DNA of 64,000 nucleotides, from assembly GCA_034002405.1 (NCBI GenBank), contig JAVFAS010000007.1:32252-96251 (forward strand), given 5' to 3'. This document shows positions 9,597 through 20,400 of the stretch, piece by piece. Each line of letters starts with the position of its first letter. Positions within the stretch are counted from its first letter, which is position 1. The translations under genes were made by a program, and so were the position numbers. Origin of the DNA: SZUA-365 sp034002405 (GTDB lineage Bacteria > Bacteroidota > Ignavibacteria > SZUA-365). The notes under the pieces were generated by a model. It was given only the letters and a program-made list of their open reading frames with translations, was not told where the DNA came from and did no database searches.

Positions 9597-10207
9597 TGGG
9601 GGCACCCGCACGCATCGGACTCTGGACATCCTTGATTCTCCTCGTCGCGGTCGCGGTCTGGCTGGTATGGCCCGACCCGGTCATCGAGCGCGCACCCGGC
9701 GCACTGTGTCCCGAAATGCCCGTGCAGACACCCCCCTCACGCGCGACGCCCTGGCTGCATGGCGACTTCATGATCACGGCGCTTGCCGATTATGAAATCA
9801 GCGCCGTCGTGCTTTCGCGCGAGGAATACCACAGTGGGAAGGCAGCGGAACTCTCTCCCGTCGATCTCGCACTGGGATGGGGGCGCATGTCCGATTCCTT
9901 CGTCTACGAAAAACTCGACATCTCGCAGGGGCACCGTTGGTACAAATGGGAACCGGACGGACTCGAGCCCATCCCCCGCCGCGAGATCGAACGCAGCAGT
10001 GCGAACGTGCATATCCTCCCCGCCAACGAATCGGTGCGCGATGCCCTCGACGAGGTGCATCGCGGCAGTATCGTGCGCATGCAGGGCTCCCTCGTCAAAG
10101 CCACGATGTCCAACGGCTGGCATTGGGTCAGCTCGACCACCCGCGACGACACCGGCGACGGCGCCTGCGAGGTATTCTGGGTCGAATCCCTCATCGTGGA
10201 GAACTGA
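9593..10207 (+). CDS. Conserved membrane-anchored protein of unknown function
   Basis: A 204-residue protein with one N-terminal hydrophobic segment (about residues 8-25) and a periplasmic domain containing PVDLALGWGRMSD, an aromatic HRWYKW stretch and IPRREIE. From memory this pattern matches a conserved hypothetical family seen in Gammaproteobacteria and others; its function is unknown. The domain ends with TRDDTGDGACEVFWVES, also characteristic of that family. It is coupled to the lipoprotein gene by a 4-bp overlap. Confidence 0.82.
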   Translation: MMGAPARIGLWTSLILLVAVAVWLVWPDPVIERAPGALCPEMPVQTPPSRATPWLHGDFMITALADYEISAVVLSREEYHSGKAAELSPVDLALGWGRMSDSFVYEKLDISQGHRWYKWEPDGLEPIPRREIERSSANVHILPANESVRDALDEVHRGSIVRMQGSLVKATMSNGWHWVSSTTRDDTGDGACEVFWVESLIVEN

Positions 10208-10224
10208 AGACAACCGCGAAATCG

Positions 10225-10328
10225 CGAAGACGCGAACAAGAGACGCGAATATTTTCCTTCGTCGTCGTTGCGCCTGCGTACACGAGATGAACCATCTTTC
10301 GCGTCTTTTTTGCGTTTTAGCGTCTTCG
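10225..10328. repeat. Nested inverted repeat upstream of the HAD phosphatase gene
   Basis: Two nested inverted pairs: CGAAGACGC (10225-10233) with GCGTCTTCG (10320-10328), and AGACGCGAA (10241-10249) with TTCGCGTCT (10298-10306). Together they can form a long imperfect hairpin filling most of the gap. The arms reuse the same GAAGACGCGAA-like word, which suggests a dispersed repeat element instead of a dedicated terminator. A T-rich stretch follows before the next ATG. Confidence 0.75.
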
Positions 10329-10350
10329 TGGTTTTTCTTACTTTTAACAC

Positions 10351-10926
10351 ATGAGTATCCTCCCGAAGAATTCCATCCTGCCCGAGGTGCTGGGAAGTAT
10401 CCAGCATCTGTCTCCTGAAACATTCGCGCGGCGCGCGAAACGGATCCGACTCGTGCTGGCGGACAACGACGGCGTGCTGACCGATACGGGCGTGTATTAC
10501 GGCGCCGACGGCGAAGCGGTCAAGCGGTTCAGCATCCGTGATGGCATGGGCATGGAACGCCTGCGCGTGCTGGGTATCGAGTCAGGCATCATCACCGGCG
10601 AGAAATCGCTCAATGTCAAGCGCCGCGCGGAAAAGCTCAAGCTCAACCACCTCTACCTCGGGGTGAAGGACAAAACCGCCGCACTCGCGCGCATCCGCTT
10701 GGATACCGGATATTCGAATGAGGAAATCGCCTATATCGGTGACGACGTCAACGATCTCGGAATCATGGACGTCATCGGCGAGGCCGGTCTCATCGCCGCT
10801 CCCGCCGACGCAATGCCGCAGGTGCGCGCCATCGCGCAGTATATCTGCTCGTGGCGTGGTGGCAATGGTGCCTTCCGCGATTTCGCGGAAGCACTGATTT
10901 CCGCGCGCATGAATAACCAAATGTAG
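10351..10926 (+). CDS. KdsC-like HAD phosphatase
   Basis: A 191-residue protein of the C0 HAD phosphatase type (KDO-8-phosphate phosphatase KdsC and the related acylneuraminate phosphatase domain). Motif I is LADNDGVLTD with Asp38 and Asp40. The block KRFSIRDGMGM follows, then ITGEKS (motif II) and IGDDVNDLG (motif IV). The length matches stand-alone KdsC, which dephosphorylates KDO-8-phosphate for lipopolysaccharide core synthesis. No kdsA, kdsB or kdsD is nearby, so the exact sugar phosphate is not proved and no symbol is given. Confidence 0.85.
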   Translation: MSILPKNSILPEVLGSIQHLSPETFARRAKRIRLVLADNDGVLTDTGVYYGADGEAVKRFSIRDGMGMERLRVLGIESGIITGEKSLNVKRRAEKLKLNHLYLGVKDKTAALARIRLDTGYSNEEIAYIGDDVNDLGIMDVIGEAGLIAAPADAMPQVRAIAQYICSWRGGNGAFRDFAEALISARMNNQM

Positions 10927-10940
10927 CGCCTCTGTCGTAG

Positions 10941-10980
10941 GCGACCCTGACGGAAGCGACCCCGCCTTCGGCAGGGTCGC
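10941..10980. terminator. Possible bidirectional terminator between convergent genes
   Basis: A 9-bp perfect inverted repeat, GCGACCCTG (10941-10949) and CAGGGTCGC (10972-10980), with a smaller GAAG/CTTC pair inside the 22-base loop. It lies between the end of the HAD gene and the end of the convergent A2M gene. There is no long T-run, so efficiency is uncertain. Confidence 0.5.
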
Positions 10981-11006
10981 GCTGTATGCTGTACGCTTTT
11001 CGTCCC

Positions 11007-11066
11007 TCGATACGCATCACGCTCCTTCGATACGCATCACGCTCCCTCGATACGCATCACGCTCCT
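11007..11066. repeat. Three tandem 20-bp repeats
   Basis: Three consecutive copies of a 20-bp unit beginning TCGATACGCATCACGCTCC, differing only in the last base (11007-11026, 11027-11046, 11047-11066). A fourth partial TCG follows. The repeat is in the non-coding gap before the A2M stop and has no spacers, so it is not CRISPR. Confidence 0.92.
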
Positions 11067-11126
11067 TCGTCGCGTGCCGCTACTCGGGATGACGATGTGC
11101 TCTCCATCTTGTCATCTTGTCATCTC

Positions 11127-14100
11127 TCACTCCACCGTGATCACGATGCCCGCCGTATGCGCGGCAAACTCCGGCGCGTACATACATTGAATCGCGGAGA
11201 TGCCGTTGGAGAAGCGACCGGCATGGGAGACGCGCAGCGGATATTCAAACACGTGCACGCCTTTCGGAAGCCAGCCGAAGAAGAAATTGACCGAGGCGTC
11301 CTTGGGCGCTTCGTAGAATCCCAGACCGCCCCGCCATTGATAGCCCGAGAGTTGATTGACGAGTTCGAGTCCCGACCCGCGCATGTCCTTGAGATGGACG
11401 TACTGCATGTCGCGGTCGACGCGCACGGTCACGCGCACCTTCACCAGGTCGCCGACATGCAGGGGATTCGCATCCGTGATCGGTTCGAGGAGCAGTCCCT
11501 TCTCGGTGGTGCGCTGTAGGTACAGCGTTTTCTCGATCGACAGCGGAGTCTTCGCGGGAGTGATCTTGTCGAGCTGTTCGAAGTACTGCCAGTACACCGC
11601 GCCCCAGGCAATGCCCTGATCTTCCTTCCGCACGACCACCGTCCCCTGTTCGGGACGGATGTCACCGCCGCGCCAGTCGATGCGGTAATGTCCCGTGCCC
11701 GCCTCGACACTCGCACCCATGGCCTTCGGATCGATGCGCTGGCCGCCCATGGTGACCTCGACGAGCTTGTCCGCCGCCAGCAGATCGCTGCCGCGGCGCA
11801 GGAGCGCATAGCAGGCCTCGGCGGTGGCGACGGTCGAACCCCAATCCTGCACCTGCTTCTGCTTGAGCAACCAGATCTTCAGCTCCTCGACCGATTTCGC
11901 ATCCGCGGCCACTTCGTCGAAGACCTCGACCATCAATGCCTGCGTTTCGATCGGCGCCTGATACCAGAACCACCCCCGCTCGTGCTTCCAGTACATGCCC
12001 ATTTCGTCGCTCTGCAATGCGCGTTCCTTCAGCGAACGGATGATGTCCTGTGGCGTTTCGCGCTCCTGCCAGCGATGCAACGCCAACGCGATCTGTCCCT
12101 GCGTCATCAGTCCCCGCCGCGTCCACCACGTGCGGGACTGTCCGCGCCAGAAATCCACGGCCTCGTCAAATCGGTCGGGGATTTCCTGTGCGAGGAAATA
12201 ACTCCGCGCGTGCAGATACTGCACGGCGAGATAATCGAGATAATCCTTTTTCTCATCGAAGCTGCGTTCCCGCGATTTCAATTCCTGGTAGTCTTCAAAC
12301 ATCCGTGTGTCGATGAAATTGATCGCGCGGCGGATCATCCGGTTCGTGCGTTCATCGTGCGGCGTGACCCCGAGCGCCGCGAGGTGACCAAAGCCGGCGA
12401 CGATGTACTGCGTGATGTAGCGGTCCTCGCGCATGCCGGGGAACCACGGCCAGCCGCCATTGCTCGCCTGTGCCTTCTCGAGCGTGCGCAGCGCGCGCTC
12501 GAGATTGTTGCCCATGGTGTTGAGATCGAAGAGCAGGGCGATACGCTTCTTCCGCTCATTCTCGTCCTTGCCCTGCAGCACCCAGGGCGTCTCCTCGAGC
12601 AGGAGCATTTTCAGATCCTGGTTCTTCTGCAGGTTGGAAAGCAGCGCGTCGCTGTTTTTCCACTGCTCGAACACGCGCGCGATTTTCGGATTGCTTTGTG
12701 CGATATGTCCCGCGATCGCGTTGGCGTAGTACCGGTTGAACACCTGCTCGGCGCAGTCGTACGGGTATTCGATCAGGTACGGCAGCGCCTGCACCGCGTA
12801 CCACGCGGGCTGCGAGGTCATCTCGAGCGTGAGCTGATGCTGGCGCAGCGTGGTCGATGCACCGGACTGGAGCAGCTTGTCGAAGGTGAAGGTCTTTGTT
12901 TCCCCGCCGCGAATATTCAGCGGCAGGGTCTCGGTGACCAGCATGCGGTTCGGCAGCACCGGCAGTGCCATTTCCTCGCCGTCGGAGAAATCACCGGCTT
13001 TCGCCACGATGCGGTACACGATCGCCGACACGTCGTCAGGGACGCGGATCTCCCACTGCGCGGTCGCGCTACGGCCGGCATCCATCGAAAACGGACGTCC
13101 CGGATCGGTGAGTCCGAAACGTGCGTCGACCGGCTGCATGCTCACGGCATCGAACAGCATCAGCGATGCTGTTCCGTTGAGCGCGGTGCTCGAGAGATTG
13201 CTGATCTTCGTCATCAACACGACACGGTCGCCGTTGCGGAGGAAACGCGGCATGTTGGGCAGCACCATCAGTTCCTTCTGCGTCACGGCGGTTTTTTCCA
13301 GATACCCGGTTCTCAGGTCGGGCGTATGCGCGAACAGCCGCAGCTTCCAGCGCGTGAGCGCCTCGGGCGCGGTGAAGCGCAACACGACATTCCCTTCCGC
13401 ATCGGTGCGCAAGTCAGGATAGAAAAATGCCGTTTCGTTGAAATTCGTCCGGACCTTGACGGCATCGAGTCCGCCGGCATCACCGTCGTCACCCGCGCCC
13501 TTGCCGTCCAGATCATTTTCCGTCACGGCCGCTTTCGCGTTCGTCACATTCTTGTCCACGACCGGCCGCTCGGCAACGATCGCGACTTCATCCGTTTGGT
13601 AGGCCGACGGCGCCATCAACGCCTCGGAGATTTCCATTTCCATTCCCTCATCGACAGCACCCATGTCCTCGGACTTCTGCAGCATGCTCCGTCTTCCGGC
13701 ATACCGGCCGCCGTACTGTCCGAGGAGGAAGAGATTCAACCGGTCGTAGTACTGCGGCCAGCCGGCAAGCGTCTTGTTCCACAGGTCCTGGTAGAGCTGT
13801 GCGCTATTCCCGCCAAAGCCGTAGTTGGAGACACGGTTGTACGAACCGTAGCTCGGCCAACCGAATCCCGGCCAATCCTGCCGCGTGATCGCGTCGAGCG
13901 AGGCATCGTACATCGACGCCAGGACCTCGGCCGCGATGCGGTCGCGCTGGGGACCGCGAATGGTGATGCGCCATTCCTCCCGCGCGCCCGGCGTGAGCTT
14001 GTCGCGGAAGGTCGCGGTTTCGAGGGTGAGCTGTTTGTTCGACCAGGGGACGTTCACGAACACGCTCTGCTGATAGAGCCGATAGTGTTTGACGAAAAAC

Positions 14101-17100
14101 ACCTGCACGGTAAAGCCGCCGCGGTGCCGTTCCTCGATGCGGTAGCGGAAGGCCCGCTGTCCGGCATCGCCCGATTGCCACGCGTCCACCGGCGGCCGGG
14201 CATACAGAGCCGTACGCGACAGCATGAACACGTCATCATAGGCGCTGCCGTAGAAAAAGCGGGCTTCCTCGCCCGGCTCGGCTTTGGTCTTGTCGGCGAC
14301 GAAGAATACCGGCTGCATCGATGGCACCGCGCCGTCGGGTCGATACACCGTCACGGTTTTCCGGATTTCCAGATCCTGACCTCCGGGATCCTTCGCCTGC
14401 ATCGTGATGCGATAGCTGCCCGGGGCAAGCCCCTGCAGCAGCAAGGAATCGCTTCCTTCCGTACCCGTGCGGAAACCGCGGTCGTGGATCACGCGGCGAA
14501 CATCCCAGGTGTCGGGCTTGTCCTCGTCGCGGTACACATCGTGCGGGAAGGCGCGCGTGAATTCCGCTTCACTCAGCACCCAGCTGTCGGGCGCGGAGAG
14601 TGCGCGGGCGCGCAGCACGCGCGCGGGGGCGGCGAGCTGTTCGACGCGGATCGTGCCGGTCGCGGCGACCGGCTGTCCCCCGAGGTTGCGTGTCCATAGC
14701 CGCAGGTTCTGCTGCCGCGTCGCGTCCACCGTCTCCGGCACCTCCATCGACAGCACGATCGACGTGTAACCGGCGCTGACCGATGTCGCGGCGCTGTGCG
14801 TCTCGCCGTTGATGTCCACCACATCGGCCGTGACTTCGTAGGTGAATACCGGCGTGGTCTTCGGATCCACCGCGCGATCAGGCAGCGCGGTGAATTCGAT
14901 TGCGAAGCTGCCATCGGCGTCGGTGGTCGTGCTCCCGTGCGCGATCTCGCGCTCCTCGCCCTGGGGCAGGGGACGCCACCACCAGTACCAGTACGGGAAG
15001 CGCACGCGGCGCACCACGCGCCAGTTCACGGTCGCGCCGTCGATGTTCGATCCCGCGTAGGCCTTCGCCTCGCCGGTCACGCGCACCGCGGCGCCCAGAC
15101 GATACTCCCCTTCGACGGGCTTGAAACGCGCCTCGAATTTTGGACGTTTGTATTCTTCCACGCGCACATTCACCGAACCGCTTTCATTGCGGATGAACAT
15201 GATGCCGGTGAGCACGCCCGCGGGCACGGTGAACGTGGTGTTAAAGGAACCATACTCATTTGTCCGGAATTCCGCTTCGTGCACCTTCTGATGATTGGCG
15301 TCGAGGAAGGTCACCGTCGTGGTGGCGTGTTTCATCACCGCGTAATCGCCGTGTTCGCGATTGCCCTCGGTGATGACGCCTTTCAGATACACCGTCTGAC
15401 CCGGCCGGTAGATCGCGCGATCGGTGAAGAACAGCGTGCGGCGCTGCGTCTTGTCCCGTCCCCGCTCGTGGGCACTGTAGGAATTGCGCACCGTGAGCGT
15501 ATCGCGTCCCCGCGCGAGTCGGAACGAAACGCCATCCTGGAAGCGGCCGGGCTCGAGCACGAACAGTCCCTGATCATCGGTGAGCATCCGTCCCTGCTCG
15601 ATTGTTTCATAGCCGTAGTCATTCGAATTCCAGCGCCGGGTGAAGAGACGGACTTCGACATCCTGCAGGGGTTTGCCGTCCACCGCATCGGTGACCCAGA
15701 AGTGATGCGCCCCGCCCGCGCCGTCGATGTCCTCGAGACTCAGCCGCGTCACCCGCAGCCAGGCATAGGCCATGGCGTTCTCCGAGAGCGAAAAATCCTC
15801 GCGGGGAGACATCAGCAGCATGTACACGCCCATGGGAAGTGACGGCCCCTGCAGATCGACGCGATGTGATTTGTAATCCGTCTGTGGCGGAAGATCCTGC
15901 GACCAGGACTGCATCGCGCCGCGGTTGAGCAGCTCCCGCAGGCGGTCGCGGAGCTGGACGTCGCGTCTTCCCATCAACAGCCGGTCATCGTCCTCGTCGG
16001 CGTTGAGCCGCACGAGACGGAAATAAACCCGCGCGACATTGCGATATCCCGCGCTCATGAGAAACGGCCGGTCGGGCTGCGTGCTCATTTCCACTTCAAG
16101 CGAGAGTTGCTTGGCGAGAATGCGCGAGCGGAGGGAGCGGCAATCCACCGCGCCGCGGGACTCCGGAAACCGCGCGATTTCACGGTCACAGGTCTCGAGC
16201 GCCTTTACGTAGTCATCATGCGCGAAATAATACCGCGCGATCGCCTCGCCCGCGAGCGTGGAAATCGGTGAGGATGCATGGGTGCGGGCGAGAGACGCCA
16301 CCGCCTGGAAGTAGGTCGTGTCCTTCTCCTCATGCCGCGTCTCGGCGCGCGCGAATTCCAATCGTGCGAGGTCGAGATCCACGATCGCCTCCGCGCTTCC
16401 GCGTTGGAGGTGGAAGCGCAGCAGGTCCTGGTACAGGCGCAGCGCGAGAAACTTCGTATTGCGCGGATTCGGTGATGTGAAGCGCGCGGATGCGAATGCG
16501 GCGGCGGGAGCCAATGCGTCAAGAGTGAGCAGTTCGAAATCCTGTTGCGGCGCGGGAAGGGCCACTTCGTCGTTGCGGAAGAAATCCAGCGCCCGATGGG
16601 CGAGGATGTCGTAGAGCGTCGGACGGTAGGTGGCGCCGTCATTATTCCGGACTATAATATCCTTATACTCCTCGAGCGCGGAACGCTGCAGCAGGTCGGC
16701 GGGGGCCAACGCATCGAGATACAACGCTTTTGTCGTGTCGAAAAAACGTCCCGCATCCCAGGTCCGGAAATCGGCCGACGCGGTATCCGCCACCTGCGTC
16801 CGGTCGTTGATGCGCCACCGGTTCATCTGATAGTGGTTCCAGTACAGGTCCGCCAGCATCGAGGTCAACACGGCCTTGACCGGTTGTTCGGCCGCGGCGA
16901 TCTCCGCTTCCAGATCCTGAATCAGAACAACTTCATCCTCTTCATTCGTCATCGCCCGCAGCGCCACGCGATGTGCGATGGACTTGATGATCTGCGGCCG
17001 GTTGTTCTCCGCTTTCGCCCGCGCATGGATTTTCTCCACCAGCTCGAGCGCGGTTTTCGGCAGCCGCTTGCGAAGCGCCTCGTCGACGGCCTTCCACTGC

Positions 17101-17231
17101 TCCTCGTAGTCGCCTTGCATGAGTGTACTCCATCGCTGGTGGGCGGAAAAATCAACCGTCGCATCGGAAGCGAACAGGAACAGCGGCGCCACGACAAGGA
17201 GCAGGGCCGCGAAGCGAATGCGTGCCGGCAT
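11127..17231 (-). CDS. Alpha-2-macroglobulin family protein with CxEQ thioester motif
   Basis: A very large secreted protein (2034 residues from the chosen start) of the bacterial alpha-2-macroglobulin family, thought to trap attacking proteases in the periplasm or at the cell surface. The ATG at 17231 is chosen because it opens directly on a signal peptide; a longer frame to 17369 adds an unlikely N-terminus. Seen in order: an N-terminal helical region; an MG2-type FTDRAIYRPGQ segment; further beta modules; the A2M block FYPDLRTDAEGN; then DCAEQ with Cys1493 and Gln1496, the thioester CxEQ motif; an alpha-helical toroid region; and a C-terminal receptor-like domain. There is no lipobox and no penicillin-binding protein 1C gene beside it, unlike the E. 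coli YfhM pairing. Confidence 0.93.
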   Translation of the reverse strand: MPARIRFAALLLVVAPLFLFASDATVDFSAHQRWSTLMQGDYEEQWKAVDEALRKRLPKTALELVEKIHARAKAENNRPQIIKSIAHRVALRAMTNEEDEVVLIQDLEAEIAAAEQPVKAVLTSMLADLYWNHYQMNRWRINDRTQVADTASADFRTWDAGRFFDTTKALYLDALAPADLLQRSALEEYKDIIVRNNDGATYRPTLYDILAHRALDFFRNDEVALPAPQQDFELLTLDALAPAAAFASARFTSPNPRNTKFLALRLYQDLLRFHLQRGSAEAIVDLDLARLEFARAETRHEEKDTTYFQAVASLARTHASSPISTLAGEAIARYYFAHDDYVKALETCDREIARFPESRGAVDCRSLRSRILAKQLSLEVEMSTQPDRPFLMSAGYRNVARVYFRLVRLNADEDDDRLLMGRRDVQLRDRLRELLNRGAMQSWSQDLPPQTDYKSHRVDLQGPSLPMGVYMLLMSPREDFSLSENAMAYAWLRVTRLSLEDIDGAGGAHHFWVTDAVDGKPLQDVEVRLFTRRWNSNDYGYETIEQGRMLTDDQGLFVLEPGRFQDGVSFRLARGRDTLTVRNSYSAHERGRDKTQRRTLFFTDRAIYRPGQTVYLKGVITEGNREHGDYAVMKHATTTVTFLDANHQKVHEAEFRTNEYGSFNTTFTVPAGVLTGIMFIRNESGSVNVRVEEYKRPKFEARFKPVEGEYRLGAAVRVTGEAKAYAGSNIDGATVNWRVVRRVRFPYWYWWWRPLPQGEEREIAHGSTTTDADGSFAIEFTALPDRAVDPKTTPVFTYEVTADVVDINGETHSAATSVSAGYTSIVLSMEVPETVDATRQQNLRLWTRNLGGQPVAATGTIRVEQLAAPARVLRARALSAPDSWVLSEAEFTRAFPHDVYRDEDKPDTWDVRRVIHDRGFRTGTEGSDSLLLQGLAPGSYRITMQAKDPGGQDLEIRKTVTVYRPDGAVPSMQPVFFVADKTKAEPGEEARFFYGSAYDDVFMLSRTALYARPPVDAWQSGDAGQRAFRYRIEERHRGGFTVQVFFVKHYRLYQQSVFVNVPWSNKQLTLETATFRDKLTPGAREEWRITIRGPQRDRIAAEVLASMYDASLDAITRQDWPGFGWPSYGSYNRVSNYGFGGNSAQLYQDLWNKTLAGWPQYYDRLNLFLLGQYGGRYAGRRSMLQKSEDMGAVDEGMEMEISEALMAPSAYQTDEVAIVAERPVVDKNVTNAKAAVTENDLDGKGAGDDGDAGGLDAVKVRTNFNETAFFYPDLRTDAEGNVVLRFTAPEALTRWKLRLFAHTPDLRTGYLEKTAVTQKELMVLPNMPRFLRNGDRVVLMTKISNLSSTALNGTASLMLFDAVSMQPVDARFGLTDPGRPFSMDAGRSATAQWEIRVPDDVSAIVYRIVAKAGDFSDGEEMALPVLPNRMLVTETLPLNIRGGETKTFTFDKLLQSGASTTLRQHQLTLEMTSQPAWYAVQALPYLIEYPYDCAEQVFNRYYANAIAGHIAQSNPKIARVFEQWKNSDALLSNLQKNQDLKMLLLEETPWVLQGKDENERKKRIALLFDLNTMGNNLERALRTLEKAQASNGGWPWFPGMREDRYITQYIVAGFGHLAALGVTPHDERTNRMIRRAINFIDTRMFEDYQELKSRERSFDEKKDYLDYLAVQYLHARSYFLAQEIPDRFDEAVDFWRGQSRTWWTRRGLMTQGQIALALHRWQERETPQDIIRSLKERALQSDEMGMYWKHERGWFWYQAPIETQALMVEVFDEVAADAKSVEELKIWLLKQKQVQDWGSTVATAEACYALLRRGSDLLAADKLVEVTMGGQRIDPKAMGASVEAGTGHYRIDWRGGDIRPEQGTVVVRKEDQGIAWGAVYWQYFEQLDKITPAKTPLSIEKTLYLQRTTEKGLLLEPITDANPLHVGDLVKVRVTVRVDRDMQYVHLKDMRGSGLELVNQLSGYQWRGGLGFYEAPKDASVNFFFGWLPKGVHVFEYPLRVSHAGRFSNGISAIQCMYAPEFAAHTAGIVITVE

Positions 17232-17460
17232 GACAGGACTCCGAACTATAATGGGATGAGACAGGATCGAACAGACTCGGTAATACTCTTCGTGGCAAAT
17301 CTGGTTCCCGGTGGATTCGCGCACGAATACGAGCACGGATCCGGGAGCGGCGCTCCGCCGCAAGCGCACAGCGCGCGGCCGTGCGTTGCGACATGCGCAT
17401 CACCTCCGAACCGCCGCGCGACGGAAGCGCGCGGGTCCCAAGGCAGCCGCACCGGCCGAT

Positions 17461-20400
17461 TTACCAGACGATGATTCGCCTCTGCGTGCGGTGTCCGTGT
17501 GCGTCGCTGGCGGTCACGATGTAGGAGCCCGGACGCAGTCCCGCCGTCGGCAGCAGGACCAGCTGCCTGCCGCCCGTCGCGTCGAGCGCGTGCATGCGCA
17601 CCCGGCGGCCGAGCATGTCATACATCGCAATCTCGAGCGGACCCGCCGGTGCCCCATCCACCCGCAGCGTGAGGGCCGTGCCCGCGCGCAGCGGCGAGGG
17701 GAAGGCCGCGAGGGCGAACGCGTTGGCGGAAGGCGGTACATCCGCGGCAAGCACAATGGCACCGGTGCCGCCTGCCTCGACATAGCGCTTGAACCATTCC
17801 TGCAGGTACTGCACGGCGATCGCGTGGCTGTGCACGACGAGGGTGTTTTCGTTGTTGGAGAACTCCGCCGCATTCGACCAGTTGTGCGAGCCCGTCACCA
17901 CCAACGGCGCCGCGCCGGCCGTGGCATCGTCCGCGTCGACGATCATGTATTTGTGATGCAAAAGACCCGTGAATCCTTTTTTCAGAAGCACGTCGACGCC
18001 GCCCGTGCGGAGAAAGTCGTACTCGTTGCCCTGATCGCTGTTGTTGTCCAGCAGGCCGCGCACGGTCACCCCCGCCGCGTGCTGGTCGGTCATGATGCGT
18101 CCGAGATCATCGCGGGTGAAGGTGAGCGTGGCGAAATAGATCGAGGTCCGTGCCCCACGCGCGGCGTTCGCGATCGCATTGGTGGTCATGTCGCTCGGAC
18201 TGAAATACGCCTCGACCGGCACGCCGCCGATGACAAAACGATGCGGGGTGTTATCGAGTTTGCGCGCGCCGAAGCGGGTTGCGGAGCTGTTGGCGGTCTC
18301 GGTGCCGCTTCCCCACATCTCCTCGAATTCCCGGGTATAGGTCACGGCCAGGGCCTGGTCCTGGATCTCGATGACATTCTGTGCGTCGTCGTTCGTGCCC
18401 GGGTCGGTCGGATTCCACGACCCCGTGATCACCCAGTCATCGGTGTCGCTCGAACGGTCGCGTGCGTCGATGATGACGAACTTGTTGTGCTGCAATCCCG
18501 CGCCCGCGTTCACGCGGTCGAAGTTGTCGACGATGGCCGGCACGTTGCTCCGCAGGGTGCGGATGGCATTGGTGTTGGAATTGTCCGTCTCGAAAATCGC
18601 ACGGATACGCACGCCGCGAGTCTTCGCCGCGAGTAGGCGTTCGGCGATATCGTCACCCACCTGTCCGCTAAGGCTGTACAAGCAGAGATCGATGCTGTGC
18701 CGTGCCGCGTCGATACGATTCATCAGCTTGTTGGCTAGTGCGACATTGCCCTGCGCGGGCAGCGGAGGATACAGCGTGTTGTCGACCGCGCGGCTGAAGA
18801 AGACATTCATCACACCGGTGGACGTGGCGGATGCGGTGCAGACATACATCGGCTGCGCGAAGCTGGTGTCACCGCCGGCGACGGAGAATGCCTGCACGCG
18901 GTAGATCGTGCCGGCGTCCAGCGAGGCAAGGGTCACACGTTGTTCGGTGCCTGCGTCCCCGCCCTCGGCCGTCCCGAGTTCAAAGTGCTCACCGATGCCA
19001 TAGCGCACGCGGGCGTCGGCCTCGACCGCCGTGTTCCAGCACAGGTCGATGCGATCGGCGGCGATGTCGCATTCCACCGGCATGCTCACGATGCGTGGTC
19101 CCGTGGCGATGATGTCCGCCGCCAGGCGCGGCATGAGCTGATACCCGCCGGCAAAGGGCGCCGCGGTTTTGTACTGGCTCACCACCCCGATAATATCGAA
19201 GCTGCCACCCGGAGCGGGTTGTCCCGCATACGGCACGTCGTTGTCGACGCGCACATCGAGCTGCGCGGACCCGTCGGAAAGTTTGTAGTTCGTGCCCGAA
19301 CCGGTGACAGTCCACGCCGTGGTGTTCACCGTCACCCCGTTGATGCGCACGAGCATGCTTTCGTACGCTTCATTCCCTCCGACCCCGTCATTGAGAATGG
19401 CATCGATGCCGACATGGACGGGTACGACCTCGTTGCCGCTCGACGCGATGGTATCGATGCGCACCTGTTCGAGCTCTGTCAGGCCGTTGAAATGCGTGAG
19501 GGTGCCGGTGATCGTCACTTCATCCCCGATGCGGACGGAATCGGAGAAATCGAAGTCATAGACCGCGATGCCGCCGGTGTGGTCCTGGATGTAGGCGGGC
19601 GAACCAAACTGATTCGACACCGTGACAATCCCGTTGACGGTGACGAGCTGTCCGAGTTTGACGGGCACGCCACTCGCGTTGTTTTCCCGCGCCTCGGCGA
19701 TGGGGATGGGTCCACCGCGCACGGCGACGGTCGGAGAACTCTGTATCGGAAGGAAGTATTGTGCGCCGCGGGTGAGAATGGGCACGACATAGTTGCCCGT
19801 GCTCGCCGGCGCGGTGAGGCCCTTCACCGTGATCGTCGCCGCGCTCTCGGCGAACGCGAGCGGCGCGAGCCGCAGCGTGTCGCCGATAACGGACAACTCG
19901 GTCTGCAATCGACCATCCACCTCCACGTCATCGGTCGAGCCGGACCAGACGAAGACCGGGGGAATGACGATGTTCATCGCGGTGATGGGAAACAGCGGAT
20001 CCGGCGCGAAGGTGATCGCCAGATCGAAGGCCTCGCCGGCTTTGTACGTGCGTTCCGGCACCGTCGCGCTGCCGGATCCATCCGCGCTCAGCGGTTCGGT
20101 CCCGCTCGCGGAGTTCTGCGGCTGCCTGCCGCCGGTCCGCACGACGAAGTCCGCCGCATTGTTGTTCGAATCCCAGCCATTCCCGCTGAATTCCTCCGGC
20201 CCGCCCGCGCCCATCGATGCGGCGGTGGATGTGGCGGACGCCTTGCGTTCGACGCTGTTGTCGTTGGCGGTCGTGCCATGATGCGGCGCCGTGCTTCCTT
20301 CCGGATCATTCCCCGTCCCGAATCCCACACGGTCGACCGGGACGCCCGCCGCGGTACTGATGCGGATATTGCCGTTGTCGGCGAGACCCGACGCGCTCCA

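Noticed and set aside
17414..17434. Hairpin after the phospholipase D gene as a terminator
   Set aside because: The 7-bp CCGCGCG/CGCGCGG stem has no T-run on either strand and is weak.
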